From: Desulfocapsaceae bacterium
Lineage (GTDB): Bacteria; Desulfobacterota; Desulfobulbia; Desulfobulbales; Desulfocapsaceae
Direction: 5' to 3'
DNA length: 6,694 nucleotides
NCBI GenBank assembly: GCA_029934775.1
Contig: JAOZLO010000159.1
Coordinates: forward strand, 1-6,694
The position numbers and the translations under genes were made by a program. Each line of letters opens with the position of its first letter. Position 1 is the first letter of the stretch. This document shows, in pieces, positions 1 through 6,034 of this stretch. The notes below the pieces were generated by a model. That model did no database searches and had not been told where the DNA came from. It worked only from the letters and a program-made list of their open reading frames with translations.

Positions 1-10
1 CCTGGTCGCC

Positions 11-28
11 TTAAACCTTATTTTGCTA
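11..28 (-). other. Tandem stop region of mttB: UAG followed four codons later by UAA
   Basis: The mttB frame ends with UAG at 26-28. The next codons are CAA, AAT, AAG and GTT, then UAA at 11-13. In a cell that decodes UAG, ribosomes could read through the first signal and stop at the second, adding Pyl-Gln-Asn-Lys-Val. Which stop is used cannot be settled from sequence. The UAA limits the extension to five residues. Confidence 0.7.
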
Positions 29-1507
29 CTTTTTCTGCATGGCAGCAAATTCCTCTTCCGCCTCTAAAACGATTTCACGCATTCCCTTTAATACATCTTC
101 CGGGAGCGGTTCAGGGGTATGACTATCAATAATTTCATTGGCCCTTTCCCAGGAGCGGTCATAAATGGTTTTTGAACCGTCTTTTTCCCACTTGTCCCGG
201 ATTTTTCGATCCAGTAGTTTTGGATAAGTCTGCGCTGTTTTCATGTTCCGCATGGTATGTTTGTGACTGAGAAAATCTTTTCCCGGTCCAATTTCCCTGA
301 TCACGTCTACAGCTAAAGTTTCATCGCTTACGGGAATCCCTCCGACGGTGAACTTAATCAGACCCGCAAACTCGTTATCCATTACCATTTGCCCATAGTC
401 CATGGTGACTCCCGTTTCGGTGTTTCCTAGCCCGTAAATAACGTTGGCACCTGCCATCGCCGGTAACAAGGCTGAGAGAGTCTTTTCATGGCCCATCTGG
501 GCATCAGAAATTTTATTGTCGCTCTATCCTCCGGCAACTTGCACCGGGAGAAGATAATATTTCGCCATTTCGGCAATAGCCGAATTCATCAGCGCTGTTT
601 CGGGATTACCAACTACAGCTGTACCAAATCGTAAGTCCAGGCTGCAGGTGGAACTGGCATAAATAAAAGCAGCCCCTTTTTTTGCCAGCTGGCTTAAAAT
701 ACAACCCGAGAGGACCTCTGAATTATGCAGGGCCAATGTTCCTGCCATAGTTACAGGTGACGAACCACCAGCCATACACTGGGTCAGGACTTTACTGACC
801 AGTCCTTTGCGAGCTGATTTCATAACCACTTCACAACAGTCTCTTGGCAGTCGTAAAGGAGAGACAGCACAACTGCCCGAGGTGAGAAGCGGCCTTTCGC
901 CGATTTTGTCTTCTCCGCCAACAACCAGAGCAATCAATTTGATAATCTTATCAAGTATCCATCCGCTTCCGGCAGCAAGAAAAGTATGCTTGGTGGTATT
1001 GGCGAGGATAGTTTCAGCATTATGCAGTGGAGCAAGTTCCGGGGTAACATCATGCGACCCCAGAGAACGATGACAGATGTCAATATGCTCCAGAGCATCG
1101 ATAAGACGTGTGGATTCAGCAAGATCTGCCTTCAGCGGTGCTCTTAGTTCTCTGGAATGACGATCAAAGAGCTTAATACCTTCGCCAAAACAGTCAAAAT
1201 AGACTCTGTCCGGTTCCAGAAGCAGATCATTTTCAGGTGTACGGCCAGCCAGGGTAACGATTTCAGGTGCGGATTGAACAGCATCTTCAATCATGGAAGG
1301 GGGTATCTTGACAATTTTAGTTATCGGATTGATCACGGCGCCGCCGCCGGCAAACAGATCCAATGCCTCCTCGTCCTCAACAAAGATACCGGTTTTCCAT
1401 AAGATCTCCAACGTGGCTCCATGAATGTCATGCAGCGCATCATCGGATAACACCTGAAACGTCAAGCCTGAACCAGACCTTTTCCCAATCTTGGGATGTC
1501 GTTTCAT
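26..1507 (-). CDS. mttB: Pyrrolysine-containing trimethylamine:corrinoid methyltransferase MttB (in-frame UAG read through)
   Basis: MttB moves a methyl group from trimethylamine to the Co(I) of a cognate corrinoid protein in the cytoplasm. The reading frame opens at ATG 1505-1507, with a strong Shine-Dalgarno (AAAGGAG, 1514-1520 on the complement). It runs 327 codons to a UAG at 524-526 and continues in the same frame to 26-28, giving 493 residues, close to the roughly 495 usual for MttB. Both halves match MttB without a gap: residues ending VQVAGG, then the amber codon, then SDNKISDAQMGHEKT and ALLPAMAGANVIYGLGN. The amber codon falls where archaeal MttB carries Pyl in the active site. Pyl use is strongly supported by pylT and pylSn about 4 kb away. 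The other reading is a nonsense-mutated pseudogene. Conventional gene callers would split it into 524-1507 and 26-496. The last codon is also UAG, so readthrough would add five residues ending at UAA 11-13. A sigma-54 promoter lies upstream at 1645-1660. Confidence 0.93.
524..526 (-). other. In-frame amber codon decoded as pyrrolysine (residue 328 of MttB)
   Basis: The plus strand reads CTA, so the mRNA codon is UAG. It is preceded by GCC GGA GGA (Ala-Gly-Gly) and followed by AGC GAC (Ser-Asp). Homology to MttB continues on both sides in the same frame, and the aligned residue in the paralogue encoded at 4056-5519 is Val329 (GTC, 5040-5042). No Shine-Dalgarno precedes the ATG at 494-496, so separate translation of the C-terminal part is unlikely. 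Confidence 0.9.
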
Positions 1508-1589
1508 TACCTTCTCCTTTGAAAAACAGTTAGGGGTAACTCAACCGGCCTACGAAAAACCGTATAAGTCTGCGAGTTAACTCCATGCA

Positions 1590-1618
1590 ATTGCCTGGGA
1601 ACAATTTCCAGAGGCAAT
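1590..1618 (-). other. Hairpin in the predicted 5' leader of mttB
   Basis: The arms ATTGCCT (1590-1596) and AGGCAAT (1612-1618) are perfect complements. Inside them GGAA (1598-1601) pairs with TTCC (1606-1609) around a 4-nt loop, leaving a small internal bulge. The structure starts about 16 nt after the predicted sigma-54 start site and about 80 nt before the start codon. No T-run follows on the mttB strand, so it is not an intrinsic terminator. It could stabilise the mRNA or be a protein-binding dyad. Confidence 0.5.
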
Positions 1619-1644
1619 CTTATGCATTTACTGCTACCGACAAT

Positions 1645-1660
1645 AGCAATCTATATGCCA
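1645..1660 (-). promoter_or_regulatory. Sigma-54 (-24/-12) promoter of mttB
   Basis: Read on the minus strand the site is TGGCATATAGATTGCT, against the consensus TGGCAC-R-N4-TTGCW. Only the C of the -24 block differs, and the GG and GC pairs are exactly 10 nt apart. The predicted start is near 1634, giving a leader of about 127 nt. A sigma-54 activator gene is transcribed divergently from the same intergenic region, which supports the call. Confidence 0.8.
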
Positions 1661-1706
1661 GGAGACAGGTTATAATGAAAAAGTTATTGTTTCCTTACTA
1701 AAGTTT

Positions 1707-1731
1707 TCAGTGTTCAGTTATCAGTTATCAG
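1707..1731. repeat. 7-bp tandem repeat (TCAGTTA type)
   Basis: TCAGTGT (1707-1713), TCAGTTA (1714-1720), TCAGTTA (1721-1727) and a partial TCAG (1728-1731) follow head to tail. The tract lies about 75-100 bp upstream of the predicted mttB start site, within the usual distance for sigma-54 activator binding. It may equally be a slippage-prone intergenic repeat. Confidence 0.75.
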
Positions 1732-1769
1732 CAAAAACGCGTAAGGATAGAATAATTAGATTCCTTTTC

Positions 1770-1805
1770 GATTCTGATTCCGATCCCGATTCCGATTCCG
1801 ATTTA
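1770..1805. repeat. 6-bp tandem repeat (GATTCC), about six units
   Basis: The units are GATTCT (1770-1775), GATTCC (1776-1781), GATCCC (1782-1787), GATTCC (1788-1793), GATTCC (1794-1799) and a degenerate GATTTA (1800-1805). A further lone GATTCC lies at 1759-1764. The repeat is in non-coding sequence between the divergent mttB and regulator promoters. No function is evident, and copy number could vary between strains. Confidence 0.8.
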
Positions 1806-1842
1806 AATTTTGAATATCTCTGTAATAACACAGTTTTGGGAT

Positions 1843-1865
1843 TACCTATTTATGAGCAATAGGTA
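1843..1865. repeat. Perfect 8-bp inverted repeat between the divergent promoters
   Basis: TACCTATT (1843-1850) and AATAGGTA (1858-1865) are exact reverse complements separated by 7 nt. This could be an operator or enhancer dyad for the adjacent regulator, or the remnant of a transcript end. No T-run follows on the plus strand. On the minus strand it is also not followed by a U-tract. Confidence 0.55.
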
Positions 1866-1910
1866 GTACTAGCCGCTCACTTATGACAAACTGCACAGTG
1901 TTTACATAGA

Positions 1911-1939
1911 TTGACATTATGTAATTTATTGTTTACAAA
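1911..1939 (+). promoter_or_regulatory. Probable sigma-70-type promoter of the sigma-54 activator gene
   Basis: A perfect -35 box TTGACA (1911-1916) is followed after 17 nt by TACAAA (1934-1939), which matches 4 of 6 positions of the -10 consensus. The -35 box sits inside an inverted repeat, TTACATA (1902-1908) and TATGTAA (1918-1924). The 8-mer TGTTTACA occurs at 1899-1906 and again at 1930-1937, 31 bp apart. These could be operator sites for autoregulation or another repressor. Confidence 0.5.
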
Positions 1940-1977
1940 CTGTATTAACTTTAAAACATAATTTGAACAGGCAAACA

Positions 1978-3942
1978 ATGCAGAACAAAAAAACAATAAT
2001 AGGCGCTATTTTTTCCAGCAATACAATCGCAGACAGCATCAAGACCATGACGCTGGATCCTCAATATGAGGTGCGCATGTCCGTCGCAGGCCTTGAAATT
2101 GCTGTGACTGAAGCAATTTCCATGGAAAAGGATGGAGTAGAAGTGATCCTCAGTCATACCGGAACATCCAATCTATTACAGGAAAATATTAAAATACCGG
2201 TTATTTCCGTGCATCATTCTTCTCTAGACCTGATCGGTGCTGTGATGAAGGCATCCGGCTTGGGACATAAAATTCTCATTCCAAATTTCAGAGAAAAACT
2301 GCAGAAAATAGACCTCATTACCAGGCTTTTTCAAGTAGAGGTAATAGAGGGCATTTATCATGACTCCAGGAGCCTTGAAGAGTTGGTATATCAATCATCT
2401 CTGGACGGATGTGAGGTCGTTGTTGGAGGGGGGTTGGGAGTTGAGTTTGCACTAAAGTACGGCATGAAAGGTGTAGAAATTGAAGTCTCAGCTGATACGG
2501 TTAAAACTTCATTTGATAACGCGATATCCGTTGTACGCGCCAGCCGCAGGGAAAAAGCCCGGATGCGGCGCCTGCACAGCATCATTGATTCTGTGGCAGA
2601 AGGCATTATTTCCGTTGACCAGGATGGCCTGCTTAAGACTGTTAACCGCAATGCCAGGAAGATACTGAATATCGGCGATAAAAATATAACCAACACACCA
2701 TACCAGGAACATCTTCCCTGGGGTTTATATGACCAGGTATTAAAAACTGAAACTAAGATCAATGACCGGGTTGAGCAGATTAATGGTCAATTATACATCA
2801 CAAACTATTCACCGGTTTTCCTCGGCAGCAAGGTGCTGGGTTGTATTTCCACCCTCCAGAATTCATCCAGACTCATGCAGTCGGAACATGAGGTCAGGCG
2901 TTCACTTGCAAAAGGTATGGTAGCCAAATACACTATCAATGACCTGATCTGGTCCAGTTCAAAAATGGCCCATATTATAGAAACAATAAAAAACTTTTCC
3001 CATACCGAATGCACTGTTCTCATAACAGGGGAGACCGGTACAGGTAAGGAAATTGTAGCACAGGGAATACACCAGTTGAGCAGCAGAAAAGCACAACCTT
3101 TCGTTTCAATCAACTGTGCAGCCCTGCCGGAACATCTGCTGGAAAGTGAGCTGTTCGGATATGAAGGAGGCGCGTTTACAGGATCTAAAAAAACAGGAAA
3201 ACCAGGATTGTTTGAAATGGCCCATGAAGGGACCATTTTACTAGATGAAATCTCAGCAACTTCTTTGAAAGTACAGACATTAATGCTGAGAGTCCTTCAG
3301 GAACGGGAGGTAATGCGCATAGGCGGTGATCGTCTAATTCCTGTCAATGTCAGGGTAATTGCAAATGCCAATAAAGAACTGTGTGCTGAGATCACCAACG
3401 GCTCCTTCCGGGAAGACCTTTACTTCAGGCTTAACGTCCTTCAGATCAATATTCCGCCCCTGAGGGAAAGGGTTGAGGACATTCCCGTACTGGTCAAATG
3501 GTATATTTCAAAATTTTCCCTCAAATACAAACTGAATCCCATCTCAATTCCTGTCCAGTTTATGGAAAAGCTGCTTCACCACTCATGGCCGGGGAATGTC
3601 AGGCAACTAATCAATTTTACAGAACAGATAGTAATAATGTGTCAAGTTCATTTCAATTCTGGGATTTTCGAAAATCTCTATCACCAATTAATACAATATT
3701 CTCCAGATCTTCCCGCGCTCAACATAGAAAAACCCATCCATTCCACGAACCATTCCCCACACTCAGATCAGGGCAATGCTGATTTTAATTTTGAAATCCG
3801 TGAAAAAACCCTGGAACATGAAGCGTATCTGATCAGCGCTGCCCTTGAAAGAACGAAACACAACAAAAGTAAGGCGGCGGCATATCTAGGGATAAGCCGT
3901 ACAACTCTCTACAATAAAATGAAAACACTCAATCTGCCATAA
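1978..3942 (+). CDS. Sigma-54-dependent activator with PrpR_N sensor, PAS, AAA+ and Fis-type HTH domains
   Basis: This cytoplasmic enhancer-binding protein activates sigma-54 RNA polymerase by ATP hydrolysis. From the ATG, residues about 5-190 look like the PrpR N-terminal ligand-sensing domain and about 196-295 like a PAS domain. The AAA+ domain carries Walker A GETGTGKE (351-358), a sigma-54 contact loop GAFTGS (398-403, usually GAFTGA), Walker B GTILLDEI (418-425), and WPGNVRQL (537-544). A Fis-type helix-turn-helix ends the protein (629-653). The 654-residue frame is intact. I chose ATG 1978, which has a weak AGG six bases upstream; an in-frame TTG at 1963 would add five residues and has no better ribosome site. 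It lies between two methyltransferase genes, each with a sigma-54 promoter, so it is very probably their regulator. The ligand is unknown: an amine, a betaine or a breakdown product are guesses. Confidence 0.92.
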   Translation: MQNKKTIIGAIFSSNTIADSIKTMTLDPQYEVRMSVAGLEIAVTEAISMEKDGVEVILSHTGTSNLLQENIKIPVISVHHSSLDLIGAVMKASGLGHKILIPNFREKLQKIDLITRLFQVEVIEGIYHDSRSLEELVYQSSLDGCEVVVGGGLGVEFALKYGMKGVEIEVSADTVKTSFDNAISVVRASRREKARMRRLHSIIDSVAEGIISVDQDGLLKTVNRNARKILNIGDKNITNTPYQEHLPWGLYDQVLKTETKINDRVEQINGQLYITNYSPVFLGSKVLGCISTLQNSSRLMQSEHEVRRSLAKGMVAKYTINDLIWSSSKMAHIIETIKNFSHTECTVLITGETGTGKEIVAQGIHQLSSRKAQPFVSINCAALPEHLLESELFGYEGGAFTGSKKTGKPGLFEMAHEGTILLDEISATSLKVQTLMLRVLQEREVMRIGGDRLIPVNVRVIANANKELCAEITNGSFREDLYFRLNVLQINIPPLRERVEDIPVLVKWYISKFSLKYKLNPISIPVQFMEKLLHHSWPGNVRQLINFTEQIVIMCQVHFNSGIFENLYHQLIQYSPDLPALNIEKPIHSTNHSPHSDQGNADFNFEIREKTLEHEAYLISAALERTKHNKSKAAAYLGISRTTLYNKMKTLNLP

Positions 3943-3951
3943 CTCCCCAAC

Positions 3952-3967
3952 TGGCAGGATTTGTGCA
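3952..3967 (+). promoter_or_regulatory. Sigma-54 (-24/-12) promoter of the second MttB-family gene
   Basis: The site reads TGGCAGGATTTGTGCA. It keeps the invariant GG and GC with the required 10-nt spacing. It differs from TGGCAC-R-N4-TTGCW at the sixth base and the first base of the -12 block. The predicted start is near 3978, about 78 nt before the ATG at 4056. It begins ten bases after the activator stop codon, so this gene can be expressed independently of the regulator. Confidence 0.68.
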
Positions 3968-4015
3968 TTGGCTCTGATTTATATTTTCTGCTGAACATGG
4001 GTATAAAAAGGTTCC

Positions 4016-4027
4016 TGACTGCAGTCA
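4016..4027. repeat. 12-bp perfect palindrome in the leader of the second MttB-family gene
   Basis: TGACTGCAGTCA is self-complementary over all 12 bases. It lies about 40 nt after the predicted sigma-54 start site and 28 nt before the ATG. It could be a binding site for a dimeric regulator, but no second copy was seen. Confidence 0.45.
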
Positions 4028-4055
4028 AAAATAAGACAACCTGGAGATTTTTATT

Positions 4056-5519
4056 ATGAGAATGGAATATACGGGTCTGCCGGCAATGTCCGGTTTTGGT
4101 TTACGCGGGTTTACCGAGAATCAACTAAAGGCCATCCATCGCGGTGTGTTGTATACCTTGGAAACCACCGGCCTTAAAGTTCAGTCACAATCAGCTGCGG
4201 ATCTTTTTACAGGTGCAGGAGCAAAAGTTACTGCCGAAAAAGGGTTCTTCAAAGTAAACCTGCCCCAGTGGCTGGTTGAAGACAGTATCGGTTCCGCACC
4301 AAAGAGCTTTGTCTATTATGGGAGAGATTCGAAGTATGACTTCACAGCAGAGCCCCACCGGACTGGATTCACCGCCTTCGGGCAATGTATCAATATCCTG
4401 GATCCTGAGACAGGAGAGTTCAGGAGTTCCACTAAAAAAGATATGGCCAACTCCGCCAGGCTGCAGGATGCCCTTGAGCATATACGAATAGTGGCTCGAA
4501 CCATGGCGCCTGGGGACATTCCTGCCGAGTCACAACCCCTGCATTGCCTGGATGCCATTTTGCGCAACACAGGTAAACATATCTCCGGCGGCGCCGGGAA
4601 CGTGAAGAATTTAAAGGCAATGCTCGAACTTCTTTATGTTGCAGCGGGCGGTAAAAAAATATTTGAGACTCGTCCTTTCTATTCACCAAGCTTCTGTCCC
4701 ACCAGCCCTCTTACATTATGTAAAGACTGCTGTGAGGTTGCTGTTGAGGCAGCTCGTTCAAATCTTGGCCTGGTGGTGATGGTTATGCCGCTTTCCGGCG
4801 CAACGGCACCTGTTACTCTGGCCGGCACCGTGACTCTGGCTCTGGCTGAACAAATTGCAGGTCTCACACTGGTCCAGATTGCAAACAAGGGAACTCCGGT
4901 TACTCTAGGAAGTGCTACAACAATTATGGATCTGAGAACAAGTGTCTCAGCCATGGGCGCACCAGAATCAGCAATAATTAATGCAAGCCTGGTTCAGATG
5001 GCCAATTTTTACGGTTTGCCGAGCCGTGTTGCCTGCGGTGTCTCTGATGCTGTAAGCCTTGATTCCCAGACAGGCTATGAATATGCAACAAATGCCACTA
5101 CCGCAGCCCTGGCAGGGGCATCGATAGTATTTGGTGGTGGCGCCATGGAATCCGGCCTGACGCACAGCCCGGCTAAATTGATGATGGACCATGAATGCAT
5201 GGGGAACATAAGAAAAATTCTGGAAGGTGTCTCCACAGATGAGAGAAGCCTTGCGGTTGATGCAATTGAAGAGGTTGGACCTGCTGGTTCTTACATGATG
5301 CATGATCAAACTCTGCAGCATGTCAAAGAACTTCGAAAAAACCCTGCAAACGACCTGTTTAACAGAAAATCAAGAGCAGCCTGGAAAAAGAACACTGGCG
5401 GCAAGTATATATGTGAAATTGCTTCAGAAAAAGCATGCCTCAAAATGAATAATCATACACCTTTTCCACTGCCTGATTGTGCAATAGAAAAAATGGATAA
5501 AATACTTGTAGATTTTTAA
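4056..5519 (+). CDS. MttB-family (COG5598) methyltransferase lacking pyrrolysine, probable quaternary-amine:corrinoid methyltransferase
   Basis: This 487-residue protein aligns with MttB along its whole length and has the normal family size. Shared blocks include CPTSPL (214-219), CCEV (225-228), SGATAPVTLAGT (247-258), VSDAVSLDSQTGYE (329-342) and MDHECMGNI (377-385). Where MttB at 26-1507 has Pyl, this protein has Val329, so it needs no amber suppression. Characterised Pyl-less members such as MtgB of Desulfitobacterium demethylate glycine betaine, and others act on proline betaine, carnitine or choline-like compounds. The exact substrate cannot be read from sequence. The start ATG 4056 has GGAG at 4043-4046; a second in-frame ATG at 4062 is less well placed. 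It is probably expressed from the sigma-54 promoter at 3952-3967, under the upstream activator. A methyl-accepting corrinoid protein is encoded at 6112. Confidence 0.9.
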   Translation: MRMEYTGLPAMSGFGLRGFTENQLKAIHRGVLYTLETTGLKVQSQSAADLFTGAGAKVTAEKGFFKVNLPQWLVEDSIGSAPKSFVYYGRDSKYDFTAEPHRTGFTAFGQCINILDPETGEFRSSTKKDMANSARLQDALEHIRIVARTMAPGDIPAESQPLHCLDAILRNTGKHISGGAGNVKNLKAMLELLYVAAGGKKIFETRPFYSPSFCPTSPLTLCKDCCEVAVEAARSNLGLVVMVMPLSGATAPVTLAGTVTLALAEQIAGLTLVQIANKGTPVTLGSATTIMDLRTSVSAMGAPESAIINASLVQMANFYGLPSRVACGVSDAVSLDSQTGYEYATNATTAALAGASIVFGGGAMESGLTHSPAKLMMDHECMGNIRKILEGVSTDERSLAVDAIEEVGPAGSYMMHDQTLQHVKELRKNPANDLFNRKSRAAWKKNTGGKYICEIASEKACLKMNNHTPFPLPDCAIEKMDKILVDF

Positions 5520-5546
5520 ATTTAATAAGTATACAAGGGATTATTC

Positions 5547-5570
5547 AAGAATAGGTGAGCCTATTTTTTT
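5547..5570 (+). terminator. Possible weak intrinsic terminator between the methyltransferase gene and pylT
   Basis: AATAGG (5550-5555) pairs with CCTATT (5560-5565) around the 4-nt loop TGAG, and seven T residues span 5564-5570. The stem can extend outward by A-T and G-T pairs into the T-run. Only two G-C pairs make it weak. It ends five bases before pylT, so it either ends the methyltransferase transcript or allows partial readthrough into pylT and pylSn. Confidence 0.45.
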
Positions 5571-5575
5571 ATTAC

Positions 5576-5648
5576 GGAGGGTGGATCGGATGGGATCACA
5601 TGGACTCTAAATCCATGCAGCCGGGTGCGACTCCCGGACTCTCCGCCA
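5576..5648 (+). tRNA. pylT: tRNA-Pyl (anticodon CUA), amber suppressor tRNA
   Basis: The 73-nt gene folds as a complete tRNA with encoded CCA (5646-5648). The acceptor stem pairs GGAGGGT (5576-5582) with ACTCTCC (5638-5644), with one G-U pair. A single base separates it from the D stem GATC (5584-5587)/GATC (5594-5597), which has a 6-nt D loop. The anticodon stem is six pairs, CATGGA (5599-5604)/TCCATG (5612-5617). Loop CTCTAAA carries anticodon CTA at 5607-5609. The variable region is only three bases. The T stem CCGGG/CCCGG (5621-5625/5633-5637) encloses TGCGACT, lacking the usual TTC start. The long anticodon stem, small D loop and short variable loop are hallmarks of tRNA-Pyl, and the sequence resembles my recollection of the Desulfitobacterium gene. 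It lies 32 nt upstream of pylSn and may be co-transcribed with it. Confidence 0.96.
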
Positions 5649-5680
5649 TTTTAAGAAAGTTGGATATTTAACGATCAATA

Positions 5681-6034
5681 ATGGCAGAAGAAGAGAAAAA
5701 AAAGAAACCTGTTAAGAAACGATATTATCGAAAAAGAGTACGGATTTTTAATCTCATCGATAAAATCAAGCTGTGGCCCTCCCGAACAGGACAACTCCAC
5801 GGGATCAGGTCAATAGAAACAACAGGTAACACTGCCAGGCTAATAACTCATTGCAACAAGGAATTTCTCATCAGCAATTCCTTGAACAGCCGGGCGGGTC
5901 GATGGTTAAGGAATAAATGGTTTGTCCAGGTGTGTCCGAAGTGCCGTGTACCGGAATGGAAGCTTGAAAAATATTCTTCAACTCTATTTCAACGACACAG
6001 GGGATCCATGCTGTTGAAGAATAAAAAACAATAA
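5681..6034 (+). CDS. pylSn: Pyrrolysyl-tRNA synthetase N-terminal domain protein PylSn
   Basis: In bacteria PylRS is split: PylSn binds tRNA-Pyl, and the separate PylSc charges it with pyrrolysine. This 117-residue protein contains LWPSRTGQLHGI (31-42), very like the LWMSRTGTLHKI stretch of the archaeal PylRS N-terminus. It also has His40, Cys58, Cys85 and Cys88 (in CPKCRV), which fit the family's zinc site of one His and three Cys. The first 23 residues are highly charged (KKKK, KKRYYRKR) and could help bind RNA. The ATG at 5681 is the only reasonable start, since an in-frame stop lies just upstream, but no clear Shine-Dalgarno is visible. It follows pylT and ends 77 nt before the corrinoid protein gene. 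pylSc does not follow it here. Confidence 0.93.
   Translation: MAEEEKKKKPVKKRYYRKRVRIFNLIDKIKLWPSRTGQLHGIRSIETTGNTARLITHCNKEFLISNSLNSRAGRWLRNKWFVQVCPKCRVPEWKLEKYSSTLFQRHRGSMLLKNKKQ

Noticed and set aside
26..496. Separate gene for the C-terminal part of MttB starting at ATG 494-496
   Set aside because: No ribosome site precedes the ATG, MttB homology starts before it, and the frame continues from the upstream half across one UAG.
807..1402. Plus-strand open frames inside mttB (807-1073 and 1157-1402)
   Set aside because: They lie antisense to a well-supported gene, show no recognisable motif, and have no convincing ribosome site.
26..1507. mttB as a nonsense-mutated pseudogene
   Set aside because: The only break is a UAG at the known Pyl site, the rest of the frame is intact, the promoter and ribosome site are good, and pylT and pylSn are nearby.
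1998..2010. AATAG-GCG-CTATT dyad near the start of the activator gene, similar to sites at 1843-1865 and 5550-5565
   Set aside because: It lies within coding sequence, the shared core is only five or six AT-rich bases, and spacing differs at each site, so a common regulator site is not supported.
2391..3236. Minus-strand open frames inside the activator gene
   Set aside because: They are antisense to conserved PrpR_N, PAS and AAA+ coding sequence and resemble no known protein.
5506..5535. Sigma-70-like promoter for pylT (TTGTAG, 18 nt, TATACA)
   Set aside because: The -35 box matches only 3 of 6 bases, and the predicted transcript would begin just before the terminator-like hairpin at 5547-5570.
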